A stretch of 64,000 nt of DNA, taken from the NCBI GenBank assembly GCA_902984215.1, contig CADWAF010000398.1:1-64000 (forward strand). The letters run 5' to 3'. Below are positions 32,875 to 43,267 of this stretch, in pieces; positions within the stretch are counted from its first letter, which is position 1, and the number at the start of each line of letters is the position of its first letter. Source of the DNA: Willaertia magna. Lineage: Eukaryota; Heterolobosea; Eutetramitea; Acrasida; Naegleriidae. The notes beneath the pieces were generated by a model. The model saw only the letters and a program-made list of their open reading frames with translations, made no database searches and was not told the origin of the DNA. A program made the position numbers and the translations under genes.

Positions 32875-35800
32875 TTATTTCCAAACTTTTAGAACACCAT
32901 CTCTTGAGGAAGTGATTAGTAATGGTTGGTAATGACCTTTGGCTGTGCTTGAAACTACAGTAATGTCTGTAATAGTATCTAAATGGTGGGTTACAACTGG
33001 TGTTGAGAATGTACCTCCCCTTCTACTTATTCCCGAAGAATAACTGTTAAGAGAACTATTTTCACCTTTTGCATTATCTTCAACATAAATTGTACAACAA
33101 GAACTATCGTCAGACTTTTTGGCAGAATAAATACAAGCTTCTGTAGAGGTTCCACTTACAATATAACTTTGTTCAATTTGGTTTGTATCCCAAAATCTTA
33201 CTGTTCCATCACTACTTCCAGAATAGAAAGATCCATCAAATTCGTTAACGTAAAGTGCTTTAACTTCAAAGTTAGGTTCTTCAGTTCCTAGCCTTCTATC
33301 CTTAACAACCTTTTTAATTTCATTAATTGCAAAAGGATCTACTCCAGAAAATGTTTGTGGTTCATTTTGTGTTGTCACTGTTTTTCTTCTTGCTGATTCA
33401 CTCAAAGAACATCTAAATTTATAAACTGTTTGTTGATTTTCCAAGTTCCATATATCTATATCTCTACCTTGAGAGGCAATACATATTGAAGGGGAATTAA
33501 AGTTAGATGTTAAGGTACTGTTTGGTGTGTTCTTAACTAGGCAAATCTTATTGATAGCACTGTCAGTGACTCTTGTATTTGAAACATTAATTTGATATCT
33601 CATATCCCACAATGTAAGATAACCACGTTTAGTTCCTGTTACCATCCATGGTTCATTATCTCCACAACAAATAGATGATATTGGTCCTTGTTCAAGAGAC
33701 TCTTTTGATTTCCATGAAAATGCTTCTTTTGCACATCTAGGATCAATACCTGCCACAACACCATTTTGATTACCACATATTAGTAATGGCAATGAATTCA
33801 TTACAAAAGGTCTTACAACATTTACAGAGGATTCAAACATTGATGGAGAAGGACTTGATTTTGATTGAACAAACTTTGCTCCTTTTTCTGTTATCAAAAT
33901 AGTGTACATGGTTGAGCCTAAATCAGCACTAAATACATGAACCCAACCTTTGTCTGTACATGTAGTAATTAATGGAGATGTTGCATTAAGGATGGCAACA
34001 GAATTAATTCTACCTCCACCTTGTGTAATGGTATAAGTCATTTTGGATGTCAGTGCAAAATCTCTGTCAGAAGAATTTAAATCCCAAAGCCTTACTGTTC
34101 CATCATTTCCTCCACTTACAAACCAAGCTAAACTTTCATGTACAGCCAACTCATTAATAGGTCCTTTATGTTCTGTAGATTGACCAAAAAGACTTCCATT
34201 GGGTCTCCATCTGGCAATCTTTTCAGATGATAATAGTGGTCCAGAATTGACAAAAAGGTTCTTTAAATCGTCTCCATCTCGTGACTTAGAGCGAGCTCGT
34301 TGTAATTTTCCTGATCTATTAAAGAATGCATTCCAGTCATTATTAAATTGTTTGGATTGAGACGACTTATTTGTTGATTGTGAATTAATTGCAGCAGTTG
34401 TTTGCAGTGTTATGTATGGACTTTCAATTGGAACAAAATGTGTATGTAGTGGTAAGTTAAGTTTGATAGGATCACTAGTTCCTTGTACTTGAGCTTCTCC
34501 TTCAACAGTTTCCCAAGATTTAGATTGTGTTGCCATAGCTAATTGTTCAAGGTATGGTCTCATTAGGTGTAACAAATCAATATCCTGTTCTGATAATTGA
34601 CCATTCTTTTCAGATGTGGCAACCCAAGATTCAAATGTTGTACCACCATTTTCATACGTAGCTTCTGTAATCACCTTAATTGCTTTTTCAAATATATCTC
34701 TAGAAAGAGCTGGCTTGACACTTTCCAGAAGAGAATATTCAGAAATCAGTAAGATATTATATGCTAAATGAGGTCTGAGTAAATCTAAAAGGAAACAACT
34801 AGTATCTGCAAGACCTAATTGCTTACTAGCAGCTGCAAAGAAAGCTATAGCATTATATCTAATCCATGAATTTGGGTGATGCAACAAGAGTGATACTTTC
34901 CTTGAAATTTCATCAACTAAGGTTGTTTTATCAAACATACCCAATTCACACAATGATATAAAACCATTTAAGCCTTGTTCAATAACAAACTCTTGGACAT
35001 CATATAAAGCTTGCATTAGACATGGTAAAATAAATTCTTTAAGGGAAGTAGGTCCAACAAATACTGATATTCCAACCATCTGTTCATAAAAAGCATATCT
35101 TAACCTCCATTGACGAGAATTCAAAAAAGTAATAATCATTGGTAAAACAAAATCATTTGTTTTCCTCCTTCCATAGAATATACATAATTGTGTAATATTT
35201 TTCAAAAGTGCTCTCTTCACTACTGTAGATAAATCCATAGAGAGCTCAAGAACTATAGTTCCTATTTCATTTTGTAAGAAATTTAAATCACTATCATATG
35301 TTCCTTTAACCATAACAACAGAATCATTTTGGTGTATGTTTTGTTTAATAATTTGGCTCATTTCAAGAAATCTTCTTGCTTGATAAGCCAGTAGCGGTAA
35401 ATTTTCAGCAAAAGTAACACGAACCATGTCTGATTTATCAGTAGAAACTGTTCTTAGTGCAGGTAAAATATAATCATTAAATAAATTTGAATCTCCTGCT
35501 GTAAATGAAGTGATACTTGATAGTACATAAGTTAATGTATCTATTGCAGTTGACTTTACTAATGGTGATTGATCATTAAGTAAAGCACATGCATATGGTA
35601 CAAGTCTTTCCAATCTAGTGTAATTTGATGAATAATCAGCTAATTGTTTTAATAATGTTAAACCTTGAACTCTGACACCCACACTTTGAGCATTTCTCAC
35701 ACTTGAACAAAGTAATGTAGCAATTATCTCAACTCCTTCATATGTTGGTTTTTCTTTTTCTGAGAAGCCTGAACTTCTAGTTGTCAAATTTCTTTTGTCA

Positions 35801-37293
35801 ATTAATTTTTCCTCAGTCGCCAATGTTTGTTTATTGTTGGTGTCATTATTAGAGTTTGATTTTTTATCTTCTGTCTCTTTTACATTTAAATTATTTTCAA
35901 AATCTTTTGTTTTTTGAATTAACTCCAATAATGTATTCTTTTTCAAATTTGGATTTGTATCTTCAGTAACAGGAACAGTTTCTACCGTTTTTGCTACTGT
36001 TTTAGAAAGTGAGTTTAGCGATTTCTTTAAATTTATATCTTGTTGCTCACCATTTCCAATAACATCAATAATACTATCATACATTGATGCTATAGTTTGT
36101 ATTCTTCCATCACAATTCTTTTCAATCATTTGTGACATTACTTTTTCATGAATAAATTTAAAATAAATAGGAAAAACTTTTGGTGTATATTGTTTTATAT
36201 ATTCCTCAGCAGATAATCTCTTATTGGGATCTAAATCTAACATATGAGTTATCATTTCTCTAACATCATTATCTTCAATTCTTTCCATTAATTTTAAATA
36301 ATGATCTGTTTCACCTTTACGGAAAGCTAATAATTGAGAAAAATCGAACAAAGCTTCACCATCTAAAAATAATTGGGCAATTACACAACCAGCACTGAAA
36401 ATATCCATTTTCTCTGTCACTTCTTCTTGATTATTGTTGTTGTTATCAGTAGAATTTGTTGTTGGTTGATTAGGAGTATTATTTTGATTTAAAGTTACAT
36501 TATTAACAGAAACACCTTCATTATTAACAAATTGTTCTCCTCCATTCATATCAATCATTACAAATCCAGTATTATTATTATTTGGTGTATTATTTGTTGA
36601 TGAATTTGGTGTTAAATTATTATTTAAAGGAGAGTTAGAAGTAGAAGTTATTGTTAAAGAACGATTTACTAAACTAGAAGGATAAAATCTTTCAGGAGCT
36701 AATAAACAAATTCTTCTTTCGGCAGTATCAAAATAATAAGAAAAGAATGATGGATCATCATCTGGAATTCTAGAAGGTTTAAAAGGAGCTAAATCCGTTA
36801 AGAATACCCAATCCCATGCTGTTAAAACAATATTATCTGCTTTTAAATCTCCATGATATAATCCTACTTTATGTATTTGATATAAGCCTTGTAAGATTTG
36901 ATATGCGATCCAACGTTTTCCGAGATTACTAAAGAATGGTCTTGTACTTATTCTATCCGCTAGGTTACTGTAACAATATTGTCTAACAAGGTAACCAGCT
37001 TTATCTGTTTCTACCATTCGATGATAACTTAATACATTAGGTTGGTTCCGAAGACTTAGTTTTTCAATTAAACCTTTTAACTTTGAATGATGTGGAGCTA
37101 AAGCTAAAGGAGGATCATCTTCACGTTTTAAATAAACTTTTACTACTACTGGCATTCCTTCTTCTGTCCAACATTGTACACTCTTTAATAATCTACCATT
37201 ACCGAGTGATCTATCTTGAACAATTCCTTCCGCTAAATCTTGTAAATGGAGTTCTTGAAGGGAACCACTTACAGCTAGCTGATTATTACCCAT
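32875..37293 (-). CDS. PIK3R4: VPS15 / PIK3R4, regulatory pseudokinase subunit of the VPS34 PI3-kinase complex
   Basis: 1472 residues. The start is placed at MGNNQLAV because Gly2 would be N-myristoylated, as in known VPS15. The N-terminal kinase-like domain has YHGDLKADNIVLTAWDWV and FLTDLAPFKPSRI, with DLA in place of DFG, then the family-specific PDDDPSFFSYYFDTAERR and CLLAPERFY. HEAT repeats follow (about residues 510-930) and then a WD40 propeller (HESLAWFVSGGNDGTVRLWD, SGSSDGTVRFWD, ITSSRDGVLKVWK). An Asn-rich insertion splits the kinase domain before EKMDIFSAGCVIAQLF. It anchors VPS34 to endosomes and autophagosomes. Full domain order and length match the family. Confidence 0.96.
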   Translation of the reverse strand: MGNNQLAVSGSLQELHLQDLAEGIVQDRSLGNGRLLKSVQCWTEEGMPVVVKVYLKREDDPPLALAPHHSKLKGLIEKLSLRNQPNVLSYHRMVETDKAGYLVRQYCYSNLADRISTRPFFSNLGKRWIAYQILQGLYQIHKVGLYHGDLKADNIVLTAWDWVFLTDLAPFKPSRIPDDDPSFFSYYFDTAERRICLLAPERFYPSSLVNRSLTITSTSNSPLNNNLTPNSSTNNTPNNNNTGFVMIDMNGGEQFVNNEGVSVNNVTLNQNNTPNQPTTNSTDNNNNNQEEVTEKMDIFSAGCVIAQLFLDGEALFDFSQLLAFRKGETDHYLKLMERIEDNDVREMITHMLDLDPNKRLSAEEYIKQYTPKVFPIYFKFIHEKVMSQMIEKNCDGRIQTIASMYDSIIDVIGNGEQQDINLKKSLNSLSKTVAKTVETVPVTEDTNPNLKKNTLLELIQKTKDFENNLNVKETEDKKSNSNNDTNNKQTLATEEKLIDKRNLTTRSSGFSEKEKPTYEGVEIIATLLCSSVRNAQSVGVRVQGLTLLKQLADYSSNYTRLERLVPYACALLNDQSPLVKSTAIDTLTYVLSSITSFTAGDSNLFNDYILPALRTVSTDKSDMVRVTFAENLPLLAYQARRFLEMSQIIKQNIHQNDSVVMVKGTYDSDLNFLQNEIGTIVLELSMDLSTVVKRALLKNITQLCIFYGRRKTNDFVLPMIITFLNSRQWRLRYAFYEQMVGISVFVGPTSLKEFILPCLMQALYDVQEFVIEQGLNGFISLCELGMFDKTTLVDEISRKVSLLLHHPNSWIRYNAIAFFAAASKQLGLADTSCFLLDLLRPHLAYNILLISEYSLLESVKPALSRDIFEKAIKVITEATYENGGTTFESWVATSEKNGQLSEQDIDLLHLMRPYLEQLAMATQSKSWETVEGEAQVQGTSDPIKLNLPLHTHFVPIESPYITLQTTAAINSQSTNKSSQSKQFNNDWNAFFNRSGKLQRARSKSRDGDDLKNLFVNSGPLLSSEKIARWRPNGSLFGQSTEHKGPINELAVHESLAWFVSGGNDGTVRLWDLNSSDRDFALTSKMTYTITQGGGRINSVAILNATSPLITTCTDKGWVHVFSADLGSTMYTILITEKGAKFVQSKSSPSPSMFESSVNVVRPFVMNSLPLLICGNQNGVVAGIDPRCAKEAFSWKSKESLEQGPISSICCGDNEPWMVTGTKRGYLTLWDMRYQINVSNTRVTDSAINKICLVKNTPNSTLTSNFNSPSICIASQGRDIDIWNLENQQTVYKFRCSLSESARRKTVTTQNEPQTFSGVDPFAINEIKKVVKDRRLGTEEPNFEVKALYVNEFDGSFYSGSSDGTVRFWDTNQIEQSYIVSGTSTEACIYSAKKSDDSSCCTIYVEDNAKGENSSLNSYSSGISRRGGTFSTPVVTHHLDTITDITVVSSTAKGHYQPLLITSSRDGVLKVWK

Positions 37294-37461
37294 TTTTATT
37301 ATGAAATTTTTATTTGAAATCTGAAAACCCTTCAATTACAATAAATAAATAATAAATTCAATTTTTTATAACTTTAGAAATACCTTTAGTTTACAACCTG
37401 ACAATTTTGTAAATTATGTCTTAAAAACTTATATATAACAAAATTTATTAATTACAATAAT

Positions 37462-38088
37462 TTAAATTAATTTCTTTTTAATAAAATATGATCGAAGATA
37501 ATAAACTTGACCTGCAGCAAATGAAGCCATAAATAATAAAAAGAAAATACCTAAATAAGTTATTCTATTATTTGTACTTTCAGTTGTTTGTCTCATTTCA
37601 CCTTCTCTTTCTCTAAAATAAACATATTCAGCATAAATATTATGAACAATATCTTCCATCATTCTTAAATTAACTTCAATTGGTTTTAAATGTTCTTTTC
37701 TTGCTAATTGTTCATAATCAAAAGTATCAGTACCAGTTAATACATCAAATGTAATACGACGACGCAATCCTTCATGATAACTTGCTTTTGAACTTAATCT
37801 ATTATAAAAACAGAATGCATATTCACCTCCTTCTTTTGCCACAAATGAAAAATCTCCTTTCTTAATATTTTTTCTTTCAAGAATAATATTTCCAGTTGAA
37901 TCGGATACTCTAAAATCAACTTTTTGTGAATGTCCAGAACCTACTTCATATTCTCCATATACATCAAAATTTGTAACAATTTCTTCATTAAAACATGTAT
38001 AATCACGTGCTTTTAAATCAAATTGAAAAGCATGGACAGAAATAATACAAGCCAAGGACAAGACAACAAGGCTTAAAAGTAATCGCAT
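37462..38088 (-). CDS. p24/TMED (emp24/gp25L) cargo receptor
   Basis: 208 residues, usual for p24 proteins. The signal peptide is MRLLLSLVVLSLACIISVHA. The GOLD domain carries the two conserved Cys (DYTCFNEEI and GGEYAFCFYN). A coiled coil (LRMMEDIVHNIYAEYVYFRE, then EGEMRQTTESTNNR) precedes one membrane span (YLGIFFLLFMASFAAGQVYY). The short cytosolic tail LRSYFIKKKLI ends in KKLI, a KKxx COPI retrieval signal, with an upstream aromatic residue for COPII. It cycles between ER and Golgi as a coat-recruiting receptor. The start lies only 21 bases from the divergent gene at 38110. Confidence 0.95.
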   Translation of the reverse strand: MRLLLSLVVLSLACIISVHAFQFDLKARDYTCFNEEIVTNFDVYGEYEVGSGHSQKVDFRVSDSTGNIILERKNIKKGDFSFVAKEGGEYAFCFYNRLSSKASYHEGLRRRITFDVLTGTDTFDYEQLARKEHLKPIEVNLRMMEDIVHNIYAEYVYFREREGEMRQTTESTNNRITYLGIFFLLFMASFAAGQVYYLRSYFIKKKLI

Positions 38089-38109
38089 TTTTTTTAATTT
38101 TAAAAGAAA

Positions 38110-38553
38110 ATGTATTATGCTACGTCTTCTCCATCACCATCCAACACTTACGGAAAGCTTGTAGAAAGACTGAAAAGAAAGAATAAGATGTTAGAATGGA
38201 AAGAAGAAGAAGAGATGAGAAAGCATAAAGAAGATGTTCAAATATTTAAAAATGAAAGGGAAAGAAAGAAGATAGAGAAATATGTTATTAGGAAGAATTC
38301 AATTAAACGAATTGAAAGAAAGAATTTAAAGTTAGAAGTAACAAATAACAAAAGTTCTTTTAATCCATATGATGATATAGATCTTTCGGAAGAATTTCCC
38401 ACTTTTTTATTAGATGATATAGAAAGTGATTTAAAGAGAATTTTAAAAACATCTAAGGTAAAACAAAAGATACTGAAAGAAAGGAAAGAATATCTCAATT
38501 TTGTAAAGTTAGCTACATCATGCGATACATGTATGAGGGATGAAGATAAATGA
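38110..38553 (+). CDS. Small charged protein, function unknown
   Basis: 147 residues, rich in Lys, Arg and Glu, with long predicted helices (GKLVERLKRKNKMLEWKEEE, DDIESDLKRILKTSKVKQKI) and a Cys pair near the C-terminus (ATSCDTCMRDEDK). The ATG follows AAAAGAAA. Only 21 bases separate it from the p24 start codon, so the two genes share a promoter or their leaders overlap. I recognise no family. Its reality rests on an uninterrupted, compositionally protein-like frame and an A-rich start context. Confidence 0.6.
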   Translation: MYYATSSPSPSNTYGKLVERLKRKNKMLEWKEEEEMRKHKEDVQIFKNERERKKIEKYVIRKNSIKRIERKNLKLEVTNNKSSFNPYDDIDLSEEFPTFLLDDIESDLKRILKTSKVKQKILKERKEYLNFVKLATSCDTCMRDEDK

Positions 38554-38710
38554 ATTTATTATTGGACTGGTCCTTACTTGAAATTAAAAAAAAACAATAC
38601 TCTATTTAAAGATCAATATTTATGACTAGTTTCTAAGTTAAGGTTTGTCCTTGCAAAATAATAATATCAAAGCTAGATTGACCTTCAACAAACGAGTAAA
38701 AAAAGAGAAA

Positions 38711-41116
38711 ATGTTGAGGTCCTTGAGTCGTAAAATACATTCGTTTAAGAAGAACAAAATATCATGTAAACCTTGTACACAATTGGTGAACCAAGCGAAT
38801 TTAATGCACAACCGCAACACCACCCGATTTTATTGCTCTCAACCTTATTTAAATCAAAACCCAAGCAGTGCGATTCCCTCAAGACATCATGGTAGAATGA
38901 CTAACATTTATGAGAATATACCTCGAGATAAGCAACAAAAACAAGAAAATAGGTTTGTAGATATGTCGCTAACTGATGACGATTGGATTATATTTTTAAA
39001 CAATCCTGATCTTTCAGAAATAAAAGAAAAGGATAAGAAGGAAGAAACTTTACAAAAAGAATTAGAGCAATTTAAATTGCAATTAGAAAAATATGGTAAA
39101 TCATTTTGGTTACAATACGACAAAGAAAACCATTTAAATACACTTCATTATATTGCGTTACATTGCAATTCAACAGAAAAATTACAAATTTTAAAACAGC
39201 ATTTCAACGATCAATCTTTTGATATTTCTTTACAAAGAGAACTATTTGGTAAAAGAAATAATGATGGAAAGAACACTTTATTTTTATTTTTAAAAAGAAT
39301 TATTAATGAAAATAAGGCACCAAACACCTTAGAAGTTAAAATATTAAATTATTATTTAACTAAATTTATAGCAGAACTATCAAAATATTCCATTAAAAAG
39401 ACAAAAGAAACAGATGAAAAACATTCCTTAATTGATTTTACTTTAGGTTTAATGGAAAAGAATATTGATGAACTATTTATTTCATTTGTAAATTTTAGTG
39501 ATAATTATATTGATTTTTCAATTAGTGAATTTATTGATGAGGAGGATGATAACATTGAAAATAAGGATAATGATCAACCATTTCAACAACAAGACAATGT
39601 AGATTATTCACAATATGAGAGCTATTATGATATAAAGGAAAGTAATTTACTTATCTATTTAATTGAAACCCATGAACAAGAGTATTTTTTATATCTTTTC
39701 TTAAGAAAGATAAAAGGGATGTTTAAAAGAGAACAGATAGAAGACATTTACCTTGAAAATTTTACAATTAATGATATTTCACATAAATTAACAAAAGTTC
39801 TTCCAAAATTTAATTTACCACTTGGTCCTCACTTAACATTCGATGCATTATATTATCAAAATAATCCTAAACATAGAGAAGTGTATGATAGATGGTTTAG
39901 TTTCTTTATTTGTTATTTATCTTTGGTTGATGTAATAGACACTTGTCAAAAAATTTCAATTTCATTACAATCTAAAAAGAATGACCTTAACATTACAGAT
40001 GATGAATTATTAAAAACTTTAAATGAAAATGTAATGGAATGGGAAAAATCATTTAACAAAGTATTACAATATTTTACTTTCTCTCATGAACTTACTGGAG
40101 ATAATTTATTACATTCCTTTTTAAAATCTGATTTATTAGAAGGTAAATTTCATAAACTTTCTGTCAAGATATTTTCTTTTGCCTCTGGAATAACGTTAAA
40201 TTACCTTATAGGTGGAATCAAATCCATTGCTTTATCGATTATTCCATTTACTTCTAATATTGGAGAAAAATTTGCAATAACCGGTGTTAAAGATGTAATT
40301 GTAAGGATTTTAGGAACACGAGTTCAAAGTTTAAGAAATCGTATCAATTCAAGTTTAAGGCTATTTCAAGTAAGAGGAACTAATCCAGCTCCACTATTAT
40401 ATTATTACTTTTTTTCAAATCTTCAAAATGTATTAATGGATATTGTAAAAACGAATGGTTCTTGGTTTGGTAGAGGAAATCAACCTGGAAGTTATTCTTA
40501 TAAAGATTGGCTAAAAGAAAGTCAAAATTTAATGAGATTTGTCAGATTAAGAGATAATAGACAACAAAAGAAAGAAATCCAACTATCTGTGGAAGAAAAA
40601 TTAAAACTCTTAGTAATGTTTTATAGTCAATTAGAAACATTAATTGTAAAAGATGAAATATTAGAAAGGAAAGAATCTACTTTGAAATATATTGAAGGAG
40701 AAGATACCTTTGTTGGAGAAAATTGTTTACAGCTATGTCTTAATGGAAATCGAACAACTCCCTCTAGTTTCCACATGTTCCTTCTCTTCATCTTACCTTT
40801 CTTTAAACATAGAAAGGAGGCAATCAATATTTATAGACAATGGAGGAGAGTAAATAAAACAAATTTAAAAGGCAATAACGAAAATCAAATTGAAAAGAAA
40901 CTTCCTCAATTGAAAGAAGGGGTTTTACCTTTACTATTTAAAAACAATAGTAAATTAAAGATATTACATTATTTTACAACAAGAAAGAATAGTAAGGGAA
41001 ACGCAGCATATTCTAAATTAGGTTGGTTTTGGTATTCAATACTAAGATTTAGATATTTTGTAATATTTGGATGGTTAATTATTGGTTTGATATACTTTTG
41101 GCTTAAAATATATTAA
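38711..41116 (+). CDS. Large protein with one C-terminal membrane anchor, function unknown
   Basis: The first in-frame ATG gives 801 residues. The N-terminus (MLRSLSRKIHSFKKNKISCK) is basic and free of acidic residues, and could be a mitochondrial targeting sequence. Around residues 120-200 there is ankyrin-like reading (LNTLHYIALHCNSTEKLQIL, FGKRNNDGKNTLFLFLKRII). A mildly hydrophobic stretch lies near residues 490-530 (LSVKIFSFASGITLNYLIGG). The C-terminus ends in a single span, YFVIFGWLIIGLIYFWLKIY, typical of a tail-anchored protein. The family is not recognised. Tail anchoring in an outer organelle membrane is an inference. Confidence 0.65.
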   Translation: MLRSLSRKIHSFKKNKISCKPCTQLVNQANLMHNRNTTRFYCSQPYLNQNPSSAIPSRHHGRMTNIYENIPRDKQQKQENRFVDMSLTDDDWIIFLNNPDLSEIKEKDKKEETLQKELEQFKLQLEKYGKSFWLQYDKENHLNTLHYIALHCNSTEKLQILKQHFNDQSFDISLQRELFGKRNNDGKNTLFLFLKRIINENKAPNTLEVKILNYYLTKFIAELSKYSIKKTKETDEKHSLIDFTLGLMEKNIDELFISFVNFSDNYIDFSISEFIDEEDDNIENKDNDQPFQQQDNVDYSQYESYYDIKESNLLIYLIETHEQEYFLYLFLRKIKGMFKREQIEDIYLENFTINDISHKLTKVLPKFNLPLGPHLTFDALYYQNNPKHREVYDRWFSFFICYLSLVDVIDTCQKISISLQSKKNDLNITDDELLKTLNENVMEWEKSFNKVLQYFTFSHELTGDNLLHSFLKSDLLEGKFHKLSVKIFSFASGITLNYLIGGIKSIALSIIPFTSNIGEKFAITGVKDVIVRILGTRVQSLRNRINSSLRLFQVRGTNPAPLLYYYFFSNLQNVLMDIVKTNGSWFGRGNQPGSYSYKDWLKESQNLMRFVRLRDNRQQKKEIQLSVEEKLKLLVMFYSQLETLIVKDEILERKESTLKYIEGEDTFVGENCLQLCLNGNRTTPSSFHMFLLFILPFFKHRKEAINIYRQWRRVNKTNLKGNNENQIEKKLPQLKEGVLPLLFKNNSKLKILHYFTTRKNSKGNAAYSKLGWFWYSILRFRYFVIFGWLIIGLIYFWLKIY

Positions 41117-41269
41117 CAACAATTTCACTAACCTCTTTCATTGTTTGTTTGTATGAACCTCTTTTTATTGTTATCCTCCTTCCTTTGCTCTCAACAAAGC
41201 TTGTGAATTTGTTGCATTCCGCAATGTTCAACTTTAATTGTGAAATTAAAAAAAAGAGAAATAATAATA

Positions 41270-42049
41270 ATGCCTGCAAACCCAACAAAAGTGAAGAAGC
41301 CACAAGCCGAAAAGAAAGAGGAAAAGAAACAAGAAGAAACAAAAGTAGTAGAAGAAACTAAAGAACCAACAGTAGAAAAGAAAGATGAAAAGAAGAAAGA
41401 AACTAAACGAACACCTGTAAAAAAGAATACTGAAAAAAAGAAGAATCCACCAACAAAGAGAAAGGCTAATGATAAAGAAGAAGAAGAAAAGAAAGAAGTA
41501 AAAGAAGAAAAGAAAGAAAAATCCGAAACATCGGAAAAGAAAGAAAAAAAGAAAAATAAAGAACCTAAAAAGAAGAAGGCTAAAATTCCAGATGAAGCTC
41601 ATAAAATAAGTAAAGTTTTGGATATTAAATTTGATAAATTATATATCACTAGAGAAGAATTACTTTCTTGTTTCCCTGAAGCAACAGCAATAGCAAGATA
41701 TACTAAAGATGCTGCAAAGTTATTATTCCCAACAAAAGAAGTAGCTAGAAAACATATGGGATTAAAATCAGAAGAACCAGAAGAAGAAAGAAAAGATAAA
41801 ACCAATAAGACAAAACAAAAGTTACCTGATGTTTATAAAACTCAAATTAATGGTATTGAATTTGAAATACGTAAGGCTGCAAGTAATAAAGTAAAGGATC
41901 ATTGGTTTGATCAAAAAGAAGTAGATGAACATAAAAAGAAGAAACAACAAGCTAGATCTAAAAAGAGATCAGAAAAGAAACTTTTAAGAAAGAAAGGTAA
42001 ACTAGAAAATAATACAAACAAAGAAGAGATTGAACAAGATGATGAATAA
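41270..42049 (+). CDS. Lys/Glu-rich basic protein, function unknown
   Basis: 259 residues starting at MPANPTKVKKPQAEKKEEKK; the ATG was chosen over an upstream open frame lacking an ATG. The first 105 residues are almost only Lys, Glu, Pro and Thr, with a bipartite-type nuclear signal pattern. The central part looks folded (ISKVLDIKFDKLYITREELL, AIARYTKDAAKLLFPTKEVA). The C-terminus is again strongly basic (DEHKKKKQQARSKKRSEKKL). The composition suggests a nucleolar or ribosome-biogenesis protein, but I cannot name a family. Confidence 0.6.
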   Translation: MPANPTKVKKPQAEKKEEKKQEETKVVEETKEPTVEKKDEKKKETKRTPVKKNTEKKKNPPTKRKANDKEEEEKKEVKEEKKEKSETSEKKEKKKNKEPKKKKAKIPDEAHKISKVLDIKFDKLYITREELLSCFPEATAIARYTKDAAKLLFPTKEVARKHMGLKSEEPEEERKDKTNKTKQKLPDVYKTQINGIEFEIRKAASNKVKDHWFDQKEVDEHKKKKQQARSKKRSEKKLLRKKGKLENNTNKEEIEQDDE

Positions 42050-42197
42050 GTGCGTCACTAATAAAGTAGCTCTTTAATTTCAAGTTCTCTTTTAGTTTTA
42101 TTCCTTAATTATTAACAATCAACTCAGAACAATATTTCATAGAAAAACAAAGTTGTAAAACGCTACTACCAACAGTAGATCAACAAATCGTTAAAAA

Positions 42198-43109
42198 ATG
42201 TCCAAACAATTTCAAGATATTTCTTTCAGTAACTGGTGTGATTGCCCTAATTGTTACACTAATTCATTATTGTACGATTTTTTAATTAAACAATTTAGAC
42301 AAAAACGACACGCATTTATTAAAAGACGATATTCAGAAAAATTTAATAAATTACACACATTGAAACATGATAATGTTGTATCTCCGTATGATATTAAAAC
42401 AAATCAAAGATTTATTTTCATTGCAGGCAAAAACAAAGTTAGTATTTTCAATCGTTTGTCAAGAACACATCACGCAAATATAAAAATGCAACATGTTTCT
42501 TTTACAACATTAGGTATAGATCCTAATGATGAAGATAATTTATATATCACTGGAAATCATCATGGATTTATTTATCATTATAAATTTGACAATAAATTAT
42601 CAATTTTTACTTTAGTGAAAAAGTTTGGCCACTTTTCATGGATTACAAATATTGTAATTGACAACTCCTTTATTTACTGTGTTGAAAGAATTGATGATAA
42701 AATTTGTGTTTTAAATAAACAAGATGGTCAACTTGTCAGAGAAATTAAAAATACATTTATAGTTGAACCATGGAGTATGGTTTTATATAATAAAGATTAT
42801 TTCTTTTTATCAAGTTTAAAATTAAAAACAATTGCAAAATTATCGTTATTAGATGGAAAGTTAATTCAATCATATGATTTAAGTGAAATTGATGGGATTT
42901 CTGGAATGATATTTAATTATAAAACAAATCATTTAATAGTTTGTAGTTTTGGTTTGAGTAAAATTTTTATTTTTGATTACAAAACTTTGGAATTAATTAA
43001 GGAAATTGAACATCTTAATTTAAGTGGTGTTATGGGTATTGATATTGATTGCGACGAAAATTTATACATTTCTGAATATAGTAATGGAAGAATAACAATT
43101 TTAAATTAA
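42198..43109 (+). CDS. Six-bladed beta-propeller (NHL/YVTN-like) protein
   Basis: 303 residues without signal peptide. From residue 55 on, repeated blades are visible: VVSPYDIKTNQRFIFIAGKN, GIDPNDEDNLYITGNHHGFI, WITNIVIDNSFIYCVERIDD, GISGMIFNYKTNHLIVCSFG and VMGIDIDCDENLYISEYSNG. The last blade has the NHL-type I-x-D-x-x-G/N-LYIS-x-Y-x-N-x-RI pattern. The first 50 residues contain CDCPNCY, possibly a metal-binding pair. Such propellers mediate binding; the partner is unknown. Confidence 0.65.
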   Translation: MSKQFQDISFSNWCDCPNCYTNSLLYDFLIKQFRQKRHAFIKRRYSEKFNKLHTLKHDNVVSPYDIKTNQRFIFIAGKNKVSIFNRLSRTHHANIKMQHVSFTTLGIDPNDEDNLYITGNHHGFIYHYKFDNKLSIFTLVKKFGHFSWITNIVIDNSFIYCVERIDDKICVLNKQDGQLVREIKNTFIVEPWSMVLYNKDYFFLSSLKLKTIAKLSLLDGKLIQSYDLSEIDGISGMIFNYKTNHLIVCSFGLSKIFIFDYKTLELIKEIEHLNLSGVMGIDIDCDENLYISEYSNGRITILN

Positions 43110-43267
43110 TTATTGTATAGTTTTACTTTTTCTTTTATAAAAAACAATTTGTGTTTCTGGGTTAAATAAAAATCAACCCCTTATTAAGTTATTTTAAAGG
43201 CTGAAAATAAATATTTATTTAAAATATTACAAAATAAACTAGTAGTTGACATAACTATTAAAATAAA

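Noticed and set aside
41246..41602. Phe-rich - strand frame of 118 codons
   Set aside because: Antisense of the Lys/Glu-rich gene at 41270; AAG/GAA runs read as CTT/TTC (Leu/Phe) on the other strand.
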